DNA of 5,427 nt from Marine Group II euryarchaeote MED-G33. Its GTDB lineage: Archaea; Thermoplasmatota; Poseidoniia; Poseidoniales; Thalassarchaeaceae. Shown here in pieces: positions 1 through 5,427 of this stretch. How positions within the stretch are numbered: position 1 is the first letter of the stretch; each line of letters opens with the position of its first letter. The stretch is from positions 1 through 5,427 of the forward strand of contig CATISE010000001.1 in assembly GCA_949538655.1 (NCBI GenBank), written 5' to 3'. The translations under genes were made by a program, and so were the position numbers. The notes under the pieces are model-generated. The model was not told where the DNA came from. It ran no database searches and saw nothing but the letters and a program-made list of their open reading frames with translations.

Positions 1-1
1 C

Positions 2-175
2 ATCACCGCACACGGAATGTGTGCGAATCGAACAGGCGCAAGCCCCGATGGGCATTTATTGGCAACTCCATTTCGTCTGATGAATGCAAGCAATATCATG
101 GGACGAGGTGGGCAAGAGCAGAACGATTTGTGGGCCCGTACCGACACCACCGCCCCCCATCGAGGAAGGATGTGA
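2..175 (+). CDS. C-terminal end of an unrecognised upstream protein (5' end off window)
   Basis: Frame 2 is open from the window edge to a TGA at 173-175, giving 57 visible residues that end in HRGRM. I do not recognise the family and assign no function. Support is compositional. About two thirds of the codons (37 of 57) begin with a purine, against under half in the competing frame 1, and the translation (for example GHLLATPFRLMNASNIMG) reads like ordinary protein. The frame 1 product is instead very rich in Arg, Trp and His. The 7-bp inverted repeat at 7-25 lies inside this tail. The gene is co-oriented with the hydrolase downstream, but two stem-loops in the 91-bp gap make a separate transcription unit plausible. 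The segment could still be non-coding, since all three forward frames are open near the edge. Confidence 0.5.
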   Translation: MTAHGMCANRTGASPDGHLLATPFRLMNASNIMGRGGQEQNDLWARTDTTAPHRGRM

Positions 176-185
176 AAACAAACGC

Positions 186-221
186 ATGGCGTTGGGCGGT
201 TTACGGATCGCCCAACGTCAT
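186..221. promoter_or_regulatory. Long intergenic stem-loop, possible 3'-end or regulatory structure
   Basis: The arm ATGGCGTTGGGC (186-197) pairs with GCCCAACGTCAT (210-221), giving 11 Watson-Crick pairs and one G-U. The stem can continue inward through 198-200/207-209, for about 15 pairs around a six-base loop. It begins 10 bases after the TGA of the upstream frame and ends 45 bases before the preferred start of the hydrolase. No T-rich tract follows, so it is neither a standard intrinsic terminator nor a standard archaeal T-tract terminator. It could be an mRNA 3'-end structure for the upstream gene, a leader structure of the hydrolase mRNA, or a palindromic protein-binding site. The structure is seen directly; its role is inferred. 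Confidence 0.55.
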
Positions 222-257
222 CAACCATTCGTCAAATTGAAACGTGAATCGTTCTCA

Positions 258-277
258 CGCCGCCCTATGGGGCGGCG
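258..277. promoter_or_regulatory. Perfect GC-only hairpin with the hydrolase start codon in its loop
   Basis: CGCCGCCC (258-265) and GGGCGGCG (270-277) are perfect reverse complements separated by the four-base loop TATG. The ATG in the loop (267-269) is the preferred start codon of the lipoprotein hydrolase. In a leadered mRNA this stem would hide the start region and hinder initiation. In a leaderless mRNA beginning at or near the ATG, the left arm would be missing and the hairpin could not form. No Shine-Dalgarno-like purine run precedes the ATG. An AT-rich patch at about 231-243 lies 25-35 bases upstream, where an archaeal TATA box for a leaderless transcript would sit, but the match is weak. 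Confidence 0.55.
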
Positions 278-332
278 GATACAGGCAGGTATCATCGCCG
301 CGCTTTTCCTGATCACAACCCTGTCGGGTTGC
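267..332 (+). other. Lipoprotein signal peptide and lipobox
   Basis: The first 22 codons encode a short basic n-region (MGRR), a hydrophobic core (about residues 7-18, IQAGIIAALFLITT) and the lipobox L19-S20-G21-C22, with the Cys codon TGC at 330-332. The acidic, polar mature sequence FGAEDHASQ follows immediately. This arrangement predicts export and thioether lipidation at Cys22, anchoring the enzyme to the outer face of the cytoplasmic membrane. The Arg pair just after the Met, and a second SRR pair just upstream if a TTG start at 237 is used, leave Tat export possible. The consensus S/T-R-R-x-F-L-K is not fully met. Confidence 0.8.
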
Positions 333-2060
333 TTTGGAGCGGAAGACCACGCGTCGCAAATGAAAGACGAAACATATCCTGACATTTGGGATCGCCACAC
401 CCTTGAGTGGAACACGAGTCATACCCACAGTTTCCTCCTGAACCCCGGTCCCCATTCCGTCCTCGATGTACAGGAAGCAAACATTGAGGTTGATACAACA
501 GGCGTTTGGGAAGGTGGCCCCAACTCAGCAAATGTCCACCTCTCGTATTGGCTTCCTTCGAACACCGAAGTCGGTGACAAAGTACCCGTTATCGCCATCA
601 TCAGCCCCTACTTTTCGTACGGATCTCCCGGCGACGAATCATCACCCACAAATGTCGTCGGAGGTGGGCGTGGCGAATTCATCTACGACAATTTTATCCC
701 ACATGGCTACGCTTTAGCACAGGTCGCAGTCTTTGCAACAGAGGATAGTACAGGCTGCTTCGACTATCGAGGTGATGGTGAAGGTTTGAGCATCCATACC
801 GCAGTCGAGTGGCTGGGGCAACAAAATTGGAGTAATGGGAACGTTGCAATTTATGGCAAATCCTACGAGGGCGCAACGGCATGGGAAGCTGCCGCACAAG
901 GAAGCCCCCATCTGAAAACAATCGTCCCAATCTCAGGCACTACAGCCCTCGGACCCCTGCTATACAAGAACGGTAGCGCGGAGGCAAGGAGCCAAGTCAT
1001 GCATTCCAACTACGGCGGCAGCATCCTCGATTATGATGGAGACGATATCGATAACATGTGTGCAGATGTTCTCGAAGGCTTCCTTGCCGGGCCCACACGA
1101 TATGGTCTTGGTGAATTGGATCCGTACATGGACAACTACTACGATGAACGCAGCCATATCGACAAAGCACTGGGCACATACAATGGCAGTATCTACTGGG
1201 TTCAAGGATTGCAAGATTGGAACGTTGACCCACACCAGGTATTTGGTGGACCTCCAGGGGTAAATTGGTACCAAGAATATATCGACAATGGTTACGATGT
1301 AGCGGGCATGATTGGTCAGTGGGAGCACAATTATCCCGATCAATGGACCAAGCATAACAATCAGGATTCAGGGTATGGTGGAGAAGCAATCCACAACATG
1401 ACTCGTTGGGATTGGGCGCAGGACCTCTTTGAGTGGATGGAATATTACCTCAAGGAAATCGGCCCTGCACCCGACCTCCACACCCAAGTTCAACGCAACG
1501 ACGGTGAGTGGCGAATCGAGGAAACATGGCCTCCATTGGATGTTGAAAGAATGTCGCTTGACATGAGTGAATGTGGCAATGATGGCGCATTCCTTGGTGG
1601 TGGCGCACCAGTCGTTGGCGGCGGGCAGGTCGTCACGGTAGAATGTCCAGCCATGAGTGATTCAGATCTCCACATTGCCGGCCTTGCGACACTTCATCTG
1701 TTGGCGGTGCCAACCTTTGACGGAGGTCAAGTGTTCATTGAGATGCAAGACGCAGAAACAGGCCTCCGTCTCGGCCATGCTACGATGGACATTCGATACC
1801 ATGCAGGTGGATACGATGCACAAACAGTCGTACCAGGACAAGTCCTGACCATGATGATGGAATTCCAAGCGATAGACGCCATTCTTCCGGCCGGTCACGG
1901 CCTTCGATTCATCATGTCCGAACAGGGTGAGGACTACCTCGCACCTGCTTGTGGACCATCTTGCACGGTCCACGTCCTCCCGTCTTCCTCCACACTAGAA
2001 CTCCCCATCATTGACCGAGACGGAAGTAGCATACTCATCACCCCACAGGTAGAATCCTGA
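267..2060 (+). CDS. Exported lipoprotein, CocE/NonD family (peptidase S15-like) alpha/beta-hydrolase
   Basis: A 597-residue serine hydrolase of the Xaa-Pro dipeptidyl-peptidase/cocaine-esterase superfamily. Members cleave Xaa-Pro peptides, acyl esters or beta-lactam side-chain amides; the substrate here cannot be told. Numbering is from ATG 267. A lipoprotein signal ends in the lipobox LSGC, with lipidated Cys22. The hydrolase core follows at about 80-380: PYFSYG carries the probable oxyanion Tyr115, YGKSYEG the nucleophile Ser199, GLQDWNV the acid Asp317, and GQWEHN the base His354. The motif YYDERS (about 291-297) resembles the lid-to-core segment of the family. A C-terminal PepX_C-like jelly roll spans about 410-590 and includes PAGHGLRF. 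Mature Cys residues besides Cys22 number six, including a CGPSC pair (562/566), so disulfides are possible. Five N-glycosylation sequons occur. I chose ATG 267 because it gives a standard short signal peptide. Starts at ATG 84 or ATG 186 would read through the upstream gene or the 186-221 hairpin. TTG 237 is an alternative that would add SRR and make a Tat-like signal. The MMPL gene follows about 60 bp downstream. Confidence 0.87.
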   Translation: MGRRIQAGIIAALFLITTLSGCFGAEDHASQMKDETYPDIWDRHTLEWNTSHTHSFLLNPGPHSVLDVQEANIEVDTTGVWEGGPNSANVHLSYWLPSNTEVGDKVPVIAIISPYFSYGSPGDESSPTNVVGGGRGEFIYDNFIPHGYALAQVAVFATEDSTGCFDYRGDGEGLSIHTAVEWLGQQNWSNGNVAIYGKSYEGATAWEAAAQGSPHLKTIVPISGTTALGPLLYKNGSAEARSQVMHSNYGGSILDYDGDDIDNMCADVLEGFLAGPTRYGLGELDPYMDNYYDERSHIDKALGTYNGSIYWVQGLQDWNVDPHQVFGGPPGVNWYQEYIDNGYDVAGMIGQWEHNYPDQWTKHNNQDSGYGGEAIHNMTRWDWAQDLFEWMEYYLKEIGPAPDLHTQVQRNDGEWRIEETWPPLDVERMSLDMSECGNDGAFLGGGAPVVGGGQVVTVECPAMSDSDLHIAGLATLHLLAVPTFDGGQVFIEMQDAETGLRLGHATMDIRYHAGGYDAQTVVPGQVLTMMMEFQAIDAILPAGHGLRFIMSEQGEDYLAPACGPSCTVHVLPSSSTLELPIIDRDGSSILITPQVES

Positions 2061-2108
2061 CGACACAGGGCATGGGGAACCATACACTCACTCAAATAGG
2101 GGTTTAAT

Positions 2109-2127
2109 CGCCCATCGTCTATGGGTG
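2109..2127. promoter_or_regulatory. Small stem-loop over the first possible start of the transporter gene
   Basis: CGCCCAT (2109-2115) pairs with ATGGGTG (2121-2127) across a five-base loop, giving six Watson-Crick pairs and one G-U. The ATG at 2121, the most upstream in-frame start of the transporter, lies inside the right arm. A weak TATA-like TTTAAT (2103-2108) lies just before it. If that is a promoter element, transcription would begin near 2130 and translation at the next ATG (2163). The hairpin may instead be a weak 3'-end structure of the hydrolase mRNA. It is short and could be chance. Confidence 0.3.
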
Positions 2128-4418
2128 GAGGAAAGGGATACCGTAAGGACACATTCTACCAAATGGGCCTCTTCAGCCACGATCGCCGCAAGTCAGTCAT
2201 TGCATTCTCTCTCGTAGTCTTCTTTTCACTTGGAAGCCTCATCGCAACAGGCAACGAATTCACAGATGCTTTCGATGGAGATGACATGGAATCATACCAA
2301 GCTCACCACATGATTACAGACGCCTTCACAACCAATGAATCCGAAGGAGAAAGTGGATTCTCGGGAAGCCGCGGATTCACCATCATCTTTGCACACGAGG
2401 AATGGAACGCGTCAAATCCCCAATTTGCAGAAGGCGTCAATTTGACCCTTTCGAAAATATCCTCCACTCAAAAAATTCAGTACATTCTCACCCCATGGAA
2501 CACGAATCCAGATCTCATCAATTGGCATTATTCAGACGACGGTAGCCACATGCGAGTCCATGTAGAATTTTCAGCAGACGTCGATGCCAAACAAGCATAT
2601 CGCGACATCAAAGACGATATCGAATGTGGTGAGTTATTGTGTTGGCGAACCGGTGACGTTGCAATAGACACAACATTCGACGATCGAATGGTTGAAGATC
2701 TAGTCAAAGCCGAAATTTTGGCAGCCCCGTTGACAATCATCCTTCTGATCATTGTATTCAGTAGCATTGTCGCCGCCCTTCTTCCTGTGGCAATTTCAGT
2801 CCCAACAGTCATCAGTGGTGTGGGAATCATCTTCTGGTTAAGTCATCAAATGGACGTCAATAATTACGCAATGAATATCGTCAGTTTGATTGGAATCGGA
2901 GTCTCCATCGATTATTCACTGTTTATTGTGAACAGATTCCGTGAGGAACTCCACAACGGTCATGACAAGCGAGAGGCATTGGCCATTACAAGCGCCACCG
3001 CCGGAAAAGCGGTATTCTTCAGTGGAATCACAGTCGTCATTGGCCTAACAGGAATGCTCTTTTTCGAAGGCACGGGACTCCCTTCGATGGGAATAGGTGG
3101 CTCCCTTGCAGTTGGATTGGCAGTCTTCTTCTCAACAACATTTTTGATGGCAATTTTGTCGATATTGGGCGAGAACATCAACCGTCTCAAAGTTCCCTTT
3201 GGGCTTCCTCAACATTCCGAATCAGAGGGACTGTGGTTCAAACTTGCTGACTTCGTAATGCGCCGACCAGTGATGACTCTCATCCCAATCCTCATCTTAT
3301 TGATCGGGGCCGGCACACCCTTCCTCAATGTCCAATTGGGCCTTGGTGGAATCGATCTTTTGGCTCCTGATGAAGAGGTACGAGTTGGCAGCGAAATTCA
3401 GGAAGAAGAGTGGGCAGATTTTGGCGAGGCCGATATTTTCATCGCCTTTGACCTGGAAGACGATGATCGATTCGACAATCAAACGATTGACACCCTCTAC
3501 AATTTTTCAACATCGGTTGCCAATCGGAGCGACGTATCCTCAGTGGTCAGCATCTACTATCCGACCCCTGATATGAACGCTTCAGATTTGAAAGCAATCT
3601 ATTCCCAGCCTTCCGATCAACAACCCGTGATGATTCAAGAATTGGTCAATGCGACTTCGACAGAAGAGGTAGCCATCATTCGAATTGTCTACACACCTGA
3701 ACCTGGCTCCCCTGAAGCCCACACACTCGTCGAGGAAGTGCGCCTTATGGAGGACGAATTACCCATCCGGGGTTTGGTTGGGGGGTGGGCAGCAATCAGC
3801 GTAGACATTATTGATGAAGTCCAAAATAAGACTCCAATTGCAGTGACATACATCCTGTTATGCACCGGAATACTTGTCTTCATCCAGGTTCGAAGTGTGT
3901 TGATTCCAATCAAAGCCATGGTCATGAATATCCTGAGTTTGACAGCATCTTTCGGTATGCTAGTATACGTATTCCAAGAAGGTCATGGATTCGAAGAGTG
4001 GATGAATTTCACACCCCTCTCAGTCGATCCCACCACACCAGTCATCATGTTCTGTATCGTATTTGGCCTATCGATGGATTACGAGGTCCTCATGCTCAGT
4101 AGAATTCACGAAGCATACTTGGAAACCGGCGATAACACCGAAGCAGTTCGCCGCGGCTTGCAACAAACGGGACGATTGATTACTGGTGCCGCTGCCGTCA
4201 TGGTCGTCGTTTTCGCATCATTCGCCATCGCCACGGTTCAAATCATCAAGGCGATTGGATTGGGACTCGCTCTAGCGATTGCAATTGATGCCACCCTCGT
4301 TCGTGCAATCGTCGTACCTGCGACAATGCGTTTGATGGGCGATCTAAATTGGTGGTCTCCAAAATGGCTCGCCAGATGGTTCCCACCACACAAACCCAGC
4401 ACTGAAGAATCAGAGTAA
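2121..4418 (+). CDS. MMPL-type RND-superfamily transporter (predicted exporter, COG1033-like)
   Basis: A 765-residue polytopic membrane protein with the duplicated RND fold. Numbering is from ATG 2121. The first half has TM1 about 25-43, an extracytosolic domain about 45-195, and TM2-TM6 about 197-349. The second half has TM7 about 383-401, an extracytosolic domain about 402-568, and TM8-TM12 about 571-735. TM4 carries SIDYSLFIVNRFREE (Asp264-Tyr265) and TM10 carries GLSMDYEVLMLSR (Asp653-Tyr654). These match the paired Asp-Tyr proton-relay residues known in mycobacterial MmpL3. The tail IDATLVRAIVVPATMRLMG followed by NWWSPKW is also characteristic of MMPL proteins. The family moves lipids or other hydrophobic molecules using the ion gradient; the substrate is unknown here. 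All ten N-x-S/T sequons fall in predicted external segments, and Cys169/Cys174 could form a disulfide in the first ectodomain. The start is uncertain: ATG 2163 (MGLFSHDRRK) gives 751 residues, keeps TM1, avoids the 2109-2127 hairpin and has AAGGA about 13 bases upstream. The gene follows the lipoprotein hydrolase and could be cotranscribed with it. No membrane-fusion protein gene is visible. Confidence 0.9.
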   Translation: MGGGKGYRKDTFYQMGLFSHDRRKSVIAFSLVVFFSLGSLIATGNEFTDAFDGDDMESYQAHHMITDAFTTNESEGESGFSGSRGFTIIFAHEEWNASNPQFAEGVNLTLSKISSTQKIQYILTPWNTNPDLINWHYSDDGSHMRVHVEFSADVDAKQAYRDIKDDIECGELLCWRTGDVAIDTTFDDRMVEDLVKAEILAAPLTIILLIIVFSSIVAALLPVAISVPTVISGVGIIFWLSHQMDVNNYAMNIVSLIGIGVSIDYSLFIVNRFREELHNGHDKREALAITSATAGKAVFFSGITVVIGLTGMLFFEGTGLPSMGIGGSLAVGLAVFFSTTFLMAILSILGENINRLKVPFGLPQHSESEGLWFKLADFVMRRPVMTLIPILILLIGAGTPFLNVQLGLGGIDLLAPDEEVRVGSEIQEEEWADFGEADIFIAFDLEDDDRFDNQTIDTLYNFSTSVANRSDVSSVVSIYYPTPDMNASDLKAIYSQPSDQQPVMIQELVNATSTEEVAIIRIVYTPEPGSPEAHTLVEEVRLMEDELPIRGLVGGWAAISVDIIDEVQNKTPIAVTYILLCTGILVFIQVRSVLIPIKAMVMNILSLTASFGMLVYVFQEGHGFEEWMNFTPLSVDPTTPVIMFCIVFGLSMDYEVLMLSRIHEAYLETGDNTEAVRRGLQQTGRLITGAAAVMVVVFASFAIATVQIIKAIGLGLALAIAIDATLVRAIVVPATMRLMGDLNWWSPKWLARWFPPHKPSTEESE
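4410..4418. other. Nine-base tail-to-tail overlap of convergent genes
   Basis: The transporter ends with TAA at 4416-4418 on the + strand. The TPR gene ends with TGA read from 4412 to 4410 on the - strand. The two coding regions therefore share nine bases and each stop lies inside the other gene. No spacer is left for a terminator, and no clear T-rich run or stem-loop is seen just past either stop. Transcripts of both genes probably extend into each other's coding region and overlap as antisense RNA. Confidence 0.85.
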
Positions 4419-5427
4419 GAATCCACTCAGGTCATCCATGATCCTCAAACAATTTTCATCGTTTGGAGAATGCTCGAGTGCTGTTCTTGCAGCATCATAA
4501 GAGGCCATTTTGTTCCCGAGTGTTTCATGGGCACGCGCCAAGTTCGACCACGGGTGCCCTGGTGCATCATACCTCTGTGATCGGGTTGCAGCAGCCAACC
4601 AAGGAATCGCAGCCGTAGGCTGTTCCATCTGCAAGAGGATTGCACCGATATCATTCCAGGGATTCCCCAACCTCTCATCGGTTTCAATCGCCTTCCGACA
4701 CCAACCGAGTGCCCCCCATGTGTCATCCATTTCCGATAGCGACCATCCGAGGAATGTTGCCGATTCAGCGGTAGGCGCCAATCGGAACGCTTCACCTTGA
4801 TGTTCGGAAGAGAGTTCAAAGATCCCCATTTGCAAGAGAACGTGACCCATTCTGAATAAATCGTCAGAAATACGCTCTCTAAATCCACCAGATTCTCCTT
4901 CGGGTACATCGGAGTGAACAGGATCGATAGAGTACCAAACACGTTCAACCATATCCAACATTCTCGCCGGTCCAAAGCGATCCCGAGTAGGTACTGAGTT
5001 GGCTTCACACCACGCCGCTTCAATCGATAATCGACATTCTTGAACCGAATTTTCGGCTCCAATGTCCGCCCCAGTTTCAAACCCAATTAACACCTCTTCA
5101 GGCCAAGGATCTACATCCCAACAAGCAACGGACTGGGCCATCAATTCACCCTCTCCATGATGTTGAATGAGCTGCAACATACTGCGGCCATCATGTTCGA
5201 TTGGCAAGACTGCATACCCTTCATCCTGAACACGCATCATCACACTCAATGGCAGTGCCGGAAACATTCCTGTCGACAGAACACGATCAAATCCAGATTC
5301 GGGCGTGCAATCGTCCAATTGGCCGATACCAATTAACTCAACATCACACCCAAATGCTTTGGCCACCACATCGAGTCTCAGTTTACCCCACCGGTCAGAC
5401 AAAGTTTGTCTCCGAACATCATCGACC
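4410..5427 (-). CDS. TPR-repeat protein with unrecognised N-terminal region (5' end off window)
   Basis: The frame is open from the TGA at 4410-4412 to the right edge, giving 338 visible residues counted from the edge. No in-frame ATG lies near the edge. The first near-edge candidate is a TTG at 5402, but eight in-frame codons precede it (VDDVRRQT), so the gene most likely starts beyond the window. Residues about 188-322 form four TPR-like helix-turn-helix units of 32-34 residues, with unit starts near 188, 221, 255 and 290. Clear examples are FLGWSLSEMDDTWGALGW and WNDIGAILLQMEQPTAAIPW. TPR arrays bind proteins or peptides. The third and fourth units resemble a recurrent bacterial/archaeal TPR family with a GNPxNDIG motif, from memory. 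The N-terminal 180 residues are acidic, rich in Trp and Cys, and match no family I know. There is no signal peptide or membrane segment in the visible part and no glycosylation sequon, so it is probably cytosolic. It converges on the transporter gene and is not in its operon. Confidence 0.8.
   Translation of the reverse strand, partial: VDDVRRQTLSDRWGKLRLDVVAKAFGCDVELIGIGQLDDCTPESGFDRVLSTGMFPALPLSVMMRVQDEGYAVLPIEHDGRSMLQLIQHHGEGELMAQSVACWDVDPWPEEVLIGFETGADIGAENSVQECRLSIEAAWCEANSVPTRDRFGPARMLDMVERVWYSIDPVHSDVPEGESGGFRERISDDLFRMGHVLLQMGIFELSSEHQGEAFRLAPTAESATFLGWSLSEMDDTWGALGWCRKAIETDERLGNPWNDIGAILLQMEQPTAAIPWLAAATRSQRYDAPGHPWSNLARAHETLGNKMASYDAARTALEHSPNDENCLRIMDDLSGFLL

Noticed and set aside
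7..25. Perfect 7-bp inverted repeat CGCACAC/GTGTGCG with a five-base loop
   Set aside because: It lies inside the probable coding tail of the upstream gene. Its length is not enough to claim a function.
1..60. Possible tRNA T-arm (GTTCGATTCG read on the - strand)
   Set aside because: The flanking bases do not form the five-pair T stem, and no acceptor or anticodon arms can be built around it.
19..240. Small + strand ORF of 73 codons
   Set aside because: The product is rich in Arg, Trp and His, shows weaker codon periodicity than frame 2, and runs through the intergenic stem-loop.
84..266. In-frame N-terminal extension of the hydrolase from ATG 84 (or ATG 186)
   Set aside because: The extra residues are Pro- and Arg-rich and overlap the better-supported frame 2 coding tail and the 186-221 stem-loop. 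They would also put a 49-82 residue lead in front of the lipobox Cys.
960..1389. Two overlapping - strand ORFs of about 130 codons inside the hydrolase gene
   Set aside because: They are antisense shadows of a gene with clear family motifs; the products are rich in Cys, His and Ile and have no recognisable domain.
4445..5086. A - strand ORF of 213 codons within the TPR gene in another frame
   Set aside because: It overlaps the TPR frame, which has clear repeats. Its own product is basic, rich in Trp and Arg, and shows no domain.
5400..5402. TTG as the true start of the TPR gene
   Set aside because: The frame stays open for eight more codons to the edge with normal-looking residues, and nothing resembling a ribosome binding site is seen just upstream. 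A start beyond the window is more likely.
1..5427. CRISPR array, insertion sequence, defence or toxin-antitoxin module
   Set aside because: No direct-repeat array, terminal inverted repeats, transposase or nuclease motif is visible; nearly all of the window is explained by four ordinary coding regions.

Overview
The window holds one co-oriented pair of envelope genes on the + strand, the tail of an upstream + strand gene, and one convergent gene on the - strand that runs off the right edge. Mid-range GC, acidic proteins, poor Shine-Dalgarno signals, an exported lipoprotein and many N-glycosylation sequons confined to extracytosolic segments suggest a planktonic euryarchaeon. Marine Group II (Poseidoniales) is my best guess. 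This is inferred from sequence style without a database search, and a bacterium is not excluded.

Layout. Positions 2-175 are probably the last 57 codons of an unrecognised gene. The 91-bp gap that follows contains a long stem-loop (186-221). A second, perfect GC-only 8-bp stem (258-277) places the preferred start codon of the next gene in its loop. That gene (267-2060) encodes an exported lipoprotein of the CocE/NonD (peptidase S15-like) alpha/beta-hydrolase family, with a complete Ser-Asp-His triad and a C-terminal jelly-roll domain. After about 60 bp, with a small hairpin at 2109-2127, comes an RND-superfamily MMPL-type transporter (2121-4418) with two six-helix halves and a DY pair in each half. 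Its 3' end overlaps by 9 bp the 3' end of a convergent gene (4410-5427, - strand). That gene encodes a protein with four C-terminal TPR-like repeats and an N-terminal region I do not recognise. There is no gene-free stretch longer than 300 bases.

How they may work together. The hydrolase should sit lipid-anchored on the outer face of the membrane and cleave ester or amide bonds (peptides or acyl esters). The MMPL protein should sit in the same membrane and move a hydrophobic or lipid-like substrate using the ion gradient. Their order and orientation allow cotranscription, but a functional link is only a hypothesis. The TPR protein looks cytosolic and is not part of the pair.

I see no mobile element, CRISPR array, RNA gene or defence module. 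The least ordinary signals are the hairpins around the hydrolase start, the sequon distribution and the 3' overlap. I do not see a clearly new system here.
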